Made by a program: the position numbers and the translations under genes. From Thioalbus denitrificans (GTDB taxonomy: Bacteria; Pseudomonadota; Gammaproteobacteria; DSM-26407), in assembly GCF_003337735.1 (NCBI RefSeq), contig NZ_QPJY01000009.1, forward strand, positions 62,001 through 126,000: a DNA stretch of 64,000 nucleotides, in the 5' to 3' direction. Under the pieces are notes generated by a model. The model did no database searches and had not been told where the DNA came from. It saw only the letters and a list, made by a program, of their open reading frames with translations. Below, in pieces: positions 46,151 to 52,430 of this stretch (the stretch's first letter is position 1; each line of letters opens with the position of its first letter).

Positions 46151-47422
46151 ATGCGCTACCTGGTAGTCGGCGCGGGTCCGGCGGGGGTCATCGCCGCCGA
46201 GACGCTGCGCAATACGGATCCGGGGGGAGAGGTGGTGCTGGTGGGCGGGGAGCCCGAGCCCGCCTACTCCCGCATGGCCATCCCCTACTACCTGGCCGGC
46301 AGCATCGGCGAACCGGGCACCTATCTGCGCCCGGAACCCGATCATTTCAGCCGCGCGGGGATCGATTTCCGCCACGACCGGCTGCTGCGTCTCGACGCCG
46401 CCGCCGGACAGGCGCACCTGGCCAAGGGCGGCGCGACCCCCTTCGACCGGCTGCTCATCGCCACCGGCTCCAGTCCGGCGGTGCCCCCGGTGCCGGGGCT
46501 GACCCAGCCCGGCATCCACACCTGCTGGACCCTGGCCGACGCGCGGGCCATCGCCGCGGCCGCCAAGCCGGGCGCCCGGGTGGTGCTGGTGGGGGCCGGC
46601 TTCATCGGCTGCATCATCCTCGAGGCGCTGGTGGAGCGGGGCGTGCAGCTCACCGTGGTGGAACAGGCCCCGCGCATGGTGGCGCGGATGATGAACGACG
46701 TCGCCGCGGGGATGATCAAGCGGCGCTGCGAGCAGAACGGCGTGGAGGTGCTCACCGACACCCTGGTGGACGGGGTGGCCGAGCGCGGCGGCAACGGCGA
46801 GCCGTTCAAGGTCCATCTCAAGAGCGGCCGGGTCCTGGAGGCGGATCTCGTCATCACCGCCACCGGCGTGCGGCCCAACCTGGAGTTCCTTGAGGGCTCC
46901 GGCATCGAGACCGGGCAGGGCGTGCTGGTGGACGAGACCCTGCGCACCAGCGTCCCGCACGTCTACGCCGCCGGCGACGTGGCCGAGGGCCGCGACTTCT
47001 CCACCGGCGGCCAGTCGGTGCACGCCATCCAGCCCACCGCCAGCGAGCACGGCCGCATCGCCGCGCTCAACATGGCCGGGGTGGAGAGCGCCTACACCGG
47101 CAGCCTGATCATGAACGTCCTCGACACCCTCGGCCTCATCTCCAGCTCCTTCGGCCGCTGGGACGGCGTGGCGGACGGCGAGGAGGTGGCGCTGCGGGAC
47201 GATGTCCGCCAGCGCTACCTGCAGCTGCAGTTCGCCGACGATGTGCTGGTGGGAGCGAACAGCGTGGGGATGACCCAGCACGTGGGGGTGCTGCGCGGCC
47301 TGATCCAGGGCCGGTTCCGGCTCGGCGTGTGGAAGCGGCGCCTGCAGGCGGATCCCACCCGGGTCATGGAGGCCTACCTCGCCTGCGCCGGCTCCCCCCT
47401 GCCCGTGGGCGGCGCGCAGTGA
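46151..47422 (+). CDS. aorC: AOR FAD/NAD(P)-binding oxidoreductase subunit
   Basis: The protein has 423 residues. It has two Rossmann dinucleotide folds (VVGAGPAGVIAAE for FAD, VVLVGAGFIGCIILEALVERG for NAD) and the FAD-binding VYAAGDVAEG motif. It resembles NADH-dependent ferredoxin/nitrite-type reductases and the AorC subunit that lets AOR use NAD+ or NADH. It follows aorB by 78 bp, with its own RBS region (ACAAGGAGA). The GTG of the next gene overlaps its stop. Confidence 0.9.
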   Translation: MRYLVVGAGPAGVIAAETLRNTDPGGEVVLVGGEPEPAYSRMAIPYYLAGSIGEPGTYLRPEPDHFSRAGIDFRHDRLLRLDAAAGQAHLAKGGATPFDRLLIATGSSPAVPPVPGLTQPGIHTCWTLADARAIAAAAKPGARVVLVGAGFIGCIILEALVERGVQLTVVEQAPRMVARMMNDVAAGMIKRRCEQNGVEVLTDTLVDGVAERGGNGEPFKVHLKSGRVLEADLVITATGVRPNLEFLEGSGIETGQGVLVDETLRTSVPHVYAAGDVAEGRDFSTGGQSVHAIQPTASEHGRIAALNMAGVESAYTGSLIMNVLDTLGLISSSFGRWDGVADGEEVALRDDVRQRYLQLQFADDVLVGANSVGMTQHVGVLRGLIQGRFRLGVWKRRLQADPTRVMEAYLACAGSPLPVGGAQ

Positions 47423-47667
47423 GGATCACCTTCAAGCTCTACGCCTCCCTGGCCGAGTACCTGCCGCCGGGGGCGCGGGATCACAAGATCGAGCTGGAAG
47501 TGCCGGAGGGATGCACCCCGATCCGGGTTCTCGAGGACCACCGGGTGCCGGACGGGCTGGTGCACCTGGTGCTGGTCAACGGCGTCTACCTGGCGCCCGC
47601 GGAGCGGAACCGGCCGCTGGCGCCGGGGGACGAACTGGCCGTGTGGCCCGCCATCGCCGGGGGGTGA
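47419..47667 (+). CDS. aorD: MoaD/ThiS-like sulfur carrier of the AOR operon
   Basis: The protein has 82 residues with a ubiquitin-like fold pattern (KLYASLAEYLPPG...LVNGVYLAPAERNRPLAPGDELAVWPAIAGG) and the C-terminal Gly-Gly that is thiocarboxylated. The GTG at 47419 overlaps the aorC TGA (GTGA). It probably supplies sulfur for the pterin of the tungsten cofactor, as the AOR-linked MoaD paralogue. Confidence 0.88.
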   Translation: MRITFKLYASLAEYLPPGARDHKIELEVPEGCTPIRVLEDHRVPDGLVHLVLVNGVYLAPAERNRPLAPGDELAVWPAIAGG

Positions 47668-47952
47668 GTGGCCGATCTCATCCGCGAGATGGGGCTTGAT
47701 CGGGCCGAGTTCCTGCGCCTGCTCCCCGCCGCGGTGGCTCCCCGTCCCTACCGCCTGGAGGGCGATTCCATCCAGGTGGAGGATCCCGGCGGCGGCATCC
47801 GCATCCGCCTTCATCCCACCACCGAGCGCCGCATCGCCGGCCTCGGCCTGCCCGTCACCCGGGTGGAGTTCCGGTTCCAGGGCCTCGACGAGACGGCCCG
47901 CCGGTTATTCATGGAACAGTTCGAGCGCCACTTCCAGCGCGGCGGGGGGTGA
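47668..47952 (+). CDS. aorE: AorE-like small protein at the end of the aor operon
   Basis: The protein has 94 residues, starting with GTG at the base after the aorD stop. It has a leading helix (MADLIREMGLDRAEFLRLLPAAV), a beta segment with GGIRIRLHPTTERRIAGLGLPVTRVEFRF, and a C-terminal helix. A small gene in this place is known from AorABCDE operons; its function is not established. It ends just before a repeat island, and its stop is its own. Confidence 0.7.
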   Translation: MADLIREMGLDRAEFLRLLPAAVAPRPYRLEGDSIQVEDPGGGIRIRLHPTTERRIAGLGLPVTRVEFRFQGLDETARRLFMEQFERHFQRGGG

Positions 47953-47980
47953 AGCCCGCGGCGCACCGGGCAAAGGGTCG

Positions 47981-48229
47981 ATAGACGGGATTTACGGGAT
48001 CGAGAGGATATTTGGTGTTCCGTGTTCCGTGTTCCGTGAGTGCGTGAGTGCGTGAGTGCGTGAATGCATGAATGCGTGAATGCGTGAGTGCGTGAGTGCG
48101 TGAATGCGTGAATGCGTGAATGCGTGAATGCGTGAATGCGTGAATGCGTGAATGCGTGAATGCGTGAATGCGTGAGTGCGTGATGCGTGTGTTGTAGGGC
48201 CGAATTCATTCGGCCGGGCAGGGCATCGA
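47981..48229. repeat. composite repeat island downstream of aorE
   Basis: A partial left arm of the 9-bp family (47981-48010) is followed by three GTTCCGT heptamers, then about 18 GTGAATGC/GTGAGTGC octamers (48034-48186), and a GTAGGGCC element (48194-48229). The 517-bp aorE-DUF3305 gap holds no gene; its right part is the sigma-54 control region. Confidence 0.9.
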
Positions 48230-48303
48230 ACTCCGGCATCCGTTGCCTGGGAGTGCATTCGTTTCAACCTTCCCCATGCCTCCGTGTCCCTCCGTCACCC
48301 GAC

Positions 48304-48316
48304 GGACAGATTGACG
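48304..48316. promoter_or_regulatory. regulator-binding dyad, fdh distal copy
   Basis: GGACAGATTGACG, 12 of 13 positions of GGWCA-N3-YGWCC. It is centred 30 bp from the next copy. Confidence 0.6.
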
Positions 48317-48333
48317 CGCCGGACCCGTGACTG

Positions 48334-48346
48334 GGTCATTCTGACC
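48334..48346. promoter_or_regulatory. regulator-binding dyad, fdh proximal copy
   Basis: GGTCATTCTGACC within the perfect-ended palindrome TGGGTCATTCTGACCCA, nearly identical to the copy at 43459. It is centred 84 bp upstream of the -24 GG. Confidence 0.75.
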
Positions 48347-48420
48347 CACGAACGGGCTTTTCGCCTGGCCCCTTTGTTCCCTAATCCCCGCCCTGTCGCC
48401 GCTCCGCTCCCTCACGCCGG

Positions 48421-48437
48421 CTGGCATGACTATTGCC
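48421..48437 (+). promoter_or_regulatory. sigma-54 promoter of the fdh locus
   Basis: CTGGCAT, GACTA, TTGCC with correct spacing. The start would be near 48448, leaving a leader that includes the CGGAGG before the ATG at 48470. Confidence 0.85.
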
Positions 48438-48469
48438 CCACTCTCCGGGAGGAAACCCGGAGGTGTGTC

Positions 48470-48988
48470 ATGGCCGATCCCCTATTGGACAGCGTCGATG
48501 CCTTCGACGAACAGGATGTACTGCCCCTGGCGGTGGTGCTGGTCCGGCGACCTTCCCGGAGCCGCTGGCAGAGCCACAGCTGGACGGTGACCGGCGTGGT
48601 GGCGGGCGAGGTGGCCGCCACCCTGGGGCGGGATCGCCTCTGCGTCCACAACGCGCCGGAGGAGACCCGTTACCTGTGCGGCGGGCTGAATCTCGAGCTG
48701 CACGAGGATGAAGGCGAGAGTTACCACCACAACCTCACCACCGACGCCCCCGCCGTATTCGTCATCTCCCGGGCGGACGGGAACGGCGAGCCGCGGCCGT
48801 TCCTGGCCACGGTCAGCTACGCCGAGGCCTCCGCCTACCTGGAGGGCGACGCCGAGGTGCAGCCGGTGCCCATGCCCCCCGAGATCTATCGCTGGGTGGA
48901 GGCCTACGTGGTGCACAACTACGTGCCGCAGGAACGCAAGAAGCGCAAGCGCCAGGACTGGTTCCGGGAGGATGCCCGTGAAGGATGA
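48470..48988 (+). CDS. DUF3305 protein of the formate dehydrogenase locus
   Basis: The protein has 172 residues with the DUF3305 pattern: LPLAVVLVRRPSRSRWQSHSWTVTGVV near the N terminus, then a YLCGGLNLELHEDEGESYHHNL segment. DUF3305 genes are regularly found with DUF3306 and formate dehydrogenase genes; their role is unproven. The ATG at 48470 has CGGAGG upstream. It is the first gene behind the sigma-54 promoter and overlaps the next gene by 11 bp. Confidence 0.8.
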   Translation: MADPLLDSVDAFDEQDVLPLAVVLVRRPSRSRWQSHSWTVTGVVAGEVAATLGRDRLCVHNAPEETRYLCGGLNLELHEDEGESYHHNLTTDAPAVFVISRADGNGEPRPFLATVSYAEASAYLEGDAEVQPVPMPPEIYRWVEAYVVHNYVPQERKKRKRQDWFREDAREG

Positions 48989-49532
48989 GCCCGGGACGGT
49001 GACCGGTCCGCCCGCGGAGGGGGATTTCCTCGACCGCTGGTCGCGGCGCAAGCTCGCCGCCGCCCGGCCGTCGCCGGAGCCGGCGGCGCCGGCGAGTCCA
49101 CCGGGGGAACCGGGCGCGGAGGGAGCGACGGCGGGCGGCGAGGCCGGACTGCCGCCGCTCGAGTCCCTGGATGCCGACAGCGACTACCGGGGCTTCCTGT
49201 CGCCCGAGGTGGACGAAGTGCTGCGCCGGGTGGCGCTGCGGCGGCTGTTCCATCTGCCGGCCTTCAATGTCACCGACGGGCTCGACGACTACGCCGAGGA
49301 CTTCACCCAGTTCGCGCCTCTCGGGGACACCGTCACCCACGAGATGCGCCGGATGCTGGAGCGTGAAGCGGAGCGCGCGGCCGCCGCGGAGCACGCCGGG
49401 CGCGCCGGCGTCGCGGATGGGTTGCCGCCCGAGCCCGCAGCGGGCGAAGCGGTACCAGCCCCGGATCCGGTAAGCGGCACAGGCCCTGCCGACACCGACC
49501 ACGAAGAGGACGAGACCCAGGATGCTGTCTGA
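48978..49532 (+). CDS. DUF3306 protein of the formate dehydrogenase locus
   Basis: The protein has 184 residues. The FLDRWSRRKLAA motif near residue 15 and the DSDYRGFLSPEVDEVLRRVALRRLFHLPAFNVTDGLDDY block are the DUF3306 signature. The flanks are Ala/Pro/Glu-rich and probably disordered. The GTG at 48978 is favoured because GGGAGG sits at the right distance from it and only directly abuts the ATG at 48972. It overlaps both neighbours, so expression is coupled. Confidence 0.8.
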   Translation: MKDEPGTVTGPPAEGDFLDRWSRRKLAAARPSPEPAAPASPPGEPGAEGATAGGEAGLPPLESLDADSDYRGFLSPEVDEVLRRVALRRLFHLPAFNVTDGLDDYAEDFTQFAPLGDTVTHEMRRMLEREAERAAAAEHAGRAGVADGLPPEPAAGEAVPAPDPVSGTGPADTDHEEDETQDAV

Positions 49533-51225
49533 CAACCCCCTGAACCAGCTGCTCACCCGCACCGGCCCCGAGGGGCAGGCCCGTCACGCCGCCCTGGCGG
49601 CCGCCGCCGCACGCCTGGAGCGCGCCGCGCCCACTGCCCTGGTGGGGTACGCCTCCCGCGGCGCCGTGCTCATCATCGGCCCGGAAGCGGAGGCCCTGGA
49701 CGCGGCCGGGCGGCTTGCCGGCCTGCCCCGACGGGTGGTCCTGGCAACCGAGCCCGCCACGGAGGCCGGCGGCGCGCCGGAAGCGGTCATCTGCCTGCAC
49801 GGCCGGCTGGCCGGGCTGGCCGGCCACCTGGGCGGGTTCTCCGCCACGGCCGAGACCACCGCCGGGGTGCAGGACCTGACCGCGGTGCTGGACGACGGCC
49901 ACAATGCCTTCGACCTGGTCCTGGATCTGCAGCCGGAGCCGGCGCTGGCGGGCCGGGTGGCGCCCCCCGGCTACTACGCGCCCGCCACCGGCGCCACCAC
50001 CCTGGAGGCGGCCCTGGAGGAGCTGCCCGGGCTCGTCGGGGAGTTCGAGAAGCCCACCTATTTCCACTACGATCCGGACCTCTGCGCCCATGGACGACGC
50101 GGCGTCACCGCCTGTACCCGCTGCATCGACGCCTGCCCCACGCGGGCCATCACCTCCCTGGGGGACCAGGTGGCGGTGGACCCCCATCTCTGCCAGGGCT
50201 TCGGCAGCTGCGCCAGCGCCTGTCCCAGCGGCGCCATCCGCTATTCGCAGCCCTCGCTGCAGGATTCCCTCGAGGCCCTGCGCGCCCTGCTGTGGGCCTA
50301 CCGCGAGGCGGGCGGCGCAACTCCACGCCTGTTGATCCACGACCGTGGCGAGGGGCTGGAGTGGCTCACCGCCAGGGCGACCGGGCTTCCCGAGTCGGTG
50401 GTGCCGTTTGTTGTGGAGGAGGCGGGCAGCCTGGGGCTGGAGGCCTGGCTGGGCGCCCTGGCCTATGGCGCGGCCGAGGTGATGGTTCTGTTCACTCCCG
50501 CGACCGCCCCCCTGGTGCGGGCCGAGATGGAGCGGCAGGTGGGAGTGGCCGGGGCGCTGCTGGAGGGCATGGGGCACGGCGCCGAACGGGTGCGGACCAT
50601 CACCGCCGCCAGCGCGGAGGGCCTGGTGGCGGCGCTGGGGGAAGGGGCCGCCATGGCGCCGGTCTCCGCGGCCGCCTACCGGGGCACCAACAGCAAGCGC
50701 GAAATGGCCTTCTGGGCCCTGGACCATCTCCATGGGAACGCGCCGGAGCCGCGGCCGCTGACAAGCCTGCCGGCCGGCGCCCCGTTCGGCACCGCCCAGG
50801 TGGATGCCCAGAGCTGCACCCTGTGCCTGTCCTGCGTCGGCGTCTGCCCCGGCCGCGCGCTCCAGGACGGCTACGACCGGCCGCAACTCAATTTCATCGA
50901 GGCCAACTGCCTGCAGTGCGGGATGTGTACCCGGGTCTGCCCCGAGGACGCCATCTGGATCTCGCCCCGCCTGCTGTTCGATCCCCAGGCCCGGGCGCGG
51001 CCGCGCGTGCTGCACGAGGAGGAGCCCTTCCACTGCGTCGGCTGCGGCAAGCCCTTCGCCACCCGCAAGGTGGTGGACCGCATGACCGAGAAGCTGCGCG
51101 GGCACTGGATGTACCAGGACGGCCGCGCCATGGCCCGCCTGCAGATGTGCGAGGACTGCCGGGTGCGCAGCCTGTTCGAGGAGCAGGGGGGGCAGTTCAT
51201 CACCCCCGGCAGCCCGTCGGCCTGA
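49522..51225 (+). CDS. large polyferredoxin of the formate dehydrogenase locus
   Basis: The protein has 567 residues. Cys motifs occur in two pairs: CTRCIDACP and CQGFGSCASACP in the middle, then CTLCLSCVGVCP and CLQCGMCTRVCP, and a C-terminal CVGCGKPF...CEDCRVR knuckle. That suggests four [4Fe-4S] clusters plus a zinc-like site. Such 4Fe-4S proteins often accompany DUF3305/3306 in formate dehydrogenase regions and may feed electrons to the enzyme or to biosynthesis. It is soluble, with no signal peptide. Confidence 0.85.
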   Translation: MLSDNPLNQLLTRTGPEGQARHAALAAAAARLERAAPTALVGYASRGAVLIIGPEAEALDAAGRLAGLPRRVVLATEPATEAGGAPEAVICLHGRLAGLAGHLGGFSATAETTAGVQDLTAVLDDGHNAFDLVLDLQPEPALAGRVAPPGYYAPATGATTLEAALEELPGLVGEFEKPTYFHYDPDLCAHGRRGVTACTRCIDACPTRAITSLGDQVAVDPHLCQGFGSCASACPSGAIRYSQPSLQDSLEALRALLWAYREAGGATPRLLIHDRGEGLEWLTARATGLPESVVPFVVEEAGSLGLEAWLGALAYGAAEVMVLFTPATAPLVRAEMERQVGVAGALLEGMGHGAERVRTITAASAEGLVAALGEGAAMAPVSAAAYRGTNSKREMAFWALDHLHGNAPEPRPLTSLPAGAPFGTAQVDAQSCTLCLSCVGVCPGRALQDGYDRPQLNFIEANCLQCGMCTRVCPEDAIWISPRLLFDPQARARPRVLHEEEPFHCVGCGKPFATRKVVDRMTEKLRGHWMYQDGRAMARLQMCEDCRVRSLFEEQGGQFITPGSPSA

Positions 51226-51379
51226 AGCAAGGGGCAGCCCTGCCCTTGACCCGCAAGTCGGCCAGCAGCGAGTCGCTGGGCGGTCAGGCCCAAGGCGCAA
51301 CCTCGCCGGGGCAGTTGTTCTGCCTCACGAGGATGCAACGTCGCGGATGGCCGTCCAGCCCCCAAAATGGCGCAGGACG

Positions 51380-51392
51380 GGACATTTTGTCC
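51380..51392. promoter_or_regulatory. regulator-binding dyad upstream of the TorD-like gene
   Basis: GGACATTTTGTCC is the most symmetric copy of GGWCA-N3-YGWCC, with only the three central bases breaking the palindrome. It is centred 81 bp upstream of the -24 GG. A clear second copy about 31 bp away is not visible. Confidence 0.6.
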
Positions 51393-51464
51393 GCCATCGC
51401 CGCAGTTCCCGCAGGGGGTGTGAGGTTGGCATCCCCCTCGTTTCCGCTTTCAGTGCCTCGATTC

Positions 51465-51481
51465 CTGGCGCGTATGTTGCT
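51465..51481 (+). promoter_or_regulatory. sigma-54-like promoter before the TorD-like gene
   Basis: CTGGCGC, GTATG, TTGCT with correct spacing and a good sequence match. The start would fall near 51491-51492, only 4-5 bases before the ATG at 51496 and after the apparent AGGAG. The mRNA would therefore be nearly leaderless unless the true start differs. Confidence 0.55.
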
Positions 51482-51495
51482 GTAGGAGAAGCGTG

Positions 51496-52125
51496 ATGGA
51501 AACCGCTACGAAGATATTCCCGTCCCGCCCGGAGCCCGGCGTCCCCACCGGGGAGGACGCCCTGCGTGCCGGGGTCTATGCGCTGCTGGGCCGGCTGCTC
51601 ACGGCGCCGCCCGACGCGGATCTGCTGCTGCGGCTCGGCGGGCTGCCCGCGGAGACCGGCGGCGGTGACGAGCTCGCCGCCGCCTGGGGCGCCCTGGGGC
51701 TGGCGGCCGGGCGCACCAGCCCGGAAGCGGCCGCGGATGAGTATCAGAACCTCTTCATCGGCCTGGGCCGCGGCGAGCTGGTGCCCTACGGCTCCTGGTA
51801 TCTCACCGGTTTCCTGATGGAGAAGCCCCTGGCGCAGCTGCGCCGCGACCTGGCCCGCCTCGGCTTCAACCGCCGGGAAGGCGTCAACGAGCCCGAGGAC
51901 CACGCCGGCGCCCTGTGCGAGGTGATGACCATGTTGATCGGGGACGGTGAGCCCGCCTCGGCGGCGCGCCAGCAGGCGTTTTTCGAGGCGCACATGGCCA
52001 ACTGGATGGGGCGTTTCTTCAATGACTTGCAGGGGGCGAAGACAGGCCGTTTCTACCGCGCGGTGGGCCAGCTGGGCGAGGCCTTCATCGAGGTGGAGCG
52101 GCAGTACTGGGCCATGCCTGTGTAA
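51496..52125 (+). CDS. TorD/NarJ-family molybdoenzyme chaperone
   Basis: The protein has 209 residues, all-helical in pattern, with the TorD-type blocks RAGVYALLGRLLTAPPDADLL, DEYQNLFIGLGRGELVPYGSWYLTGFLMEKPLAQLRRDLARLGF, NEPEDHAGALCEVM and FFEAHMANWMGRFFNDL. It should bind the FdhA Tat signal until the cofactor is in place. The ATG at 51496 has AGGAG upstream. It leads the structural fdh genes. Confidence 0.88.
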   Translation: METATKIFPSRPEPGVPTGEDALRAGVYALLGRLLTAPPDADLLLRLGGLPAETGGGDELAAAWGALGLAAGRTSPEAAADEYQNLFIGLGRGELVPYGSWYLTGFLMEKPLAQLRRDLARLGFNRREGVNEPEDHAGALCEVMTMLIGDGEPASAARQQAFFEAHMANWMGRFFNDLQGAKTGRFYRAVGQLGEAFIEVERQYWAMPV

Positions 52126-52159
52126 AGCACTACTGACCGACCAAGCGAGGTGTGCAGCG

Positions 52160-52384
52160 ATGAGCGACAAGACAGAAGGCAAGACCCCGGAACAGGGGCG
52201 GCGCGCCTTCCTCAAGGGGGCCCTGGCGGCCGGGACCGCCACCACGGTGGCGGCGGTGGTGGTCGGCGGCGGAGCGCCGGTGCAGGAAGCCGAGGCGGCC
52301 GCGGCGCCGGGCGCCAGCGCCGGCCCGAAGGGCTACCAGGAGAGCGAACACGTGCGGGACTACTACCGCACGGCGCGCCTGTGA
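52160..52384 (+). CDS. formate-dehydrogenase-region Tat-target small protein
   Basis: The protein has 74 residues. It begins with a Tat-like signal (GRRAFLKGALAAGTATTVAAVVVGGGAP) and has a short polar tail ending HVRDYYRTARL. This matches the small 'formate dehydrogenase region TAT target' proteins seen just upstream of fdhA. Its role is unknown; it might be a membrane-inserted helper. fdhA begins 46 bp later. Confidence 0.8.
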   Translation: MSDKTEGKTPEQGRRAFLKGALAAGTATTVAAVVVGGGAPVQEAEAAAAPGASAGPKGYQESEHVRDYYRTARL

Positions 52385-52430
52385 CGCCGGCCTGAACCGA
52401 ATAAAGCGGACTGCTGCGAGGAGTTTGGCC

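Noticed and set aside
47992-48267. ORF with HAFTHSRIHAFTHS-type repeats on the minus strand
   Set aside because: It is a translation of the octamer repeat array and has no ribosome site or plausible function.
51240-51252. CCTTGACCCG as another regulator dyad
   Set aside because: Only one half-site matches; the left half does not fit GGWCA.
51425-51443. TTGGCATCCCCC as a sigma-54 -24 element
   Set aside because: No TTGC follows at the required distance; the match at 51465 is far better.
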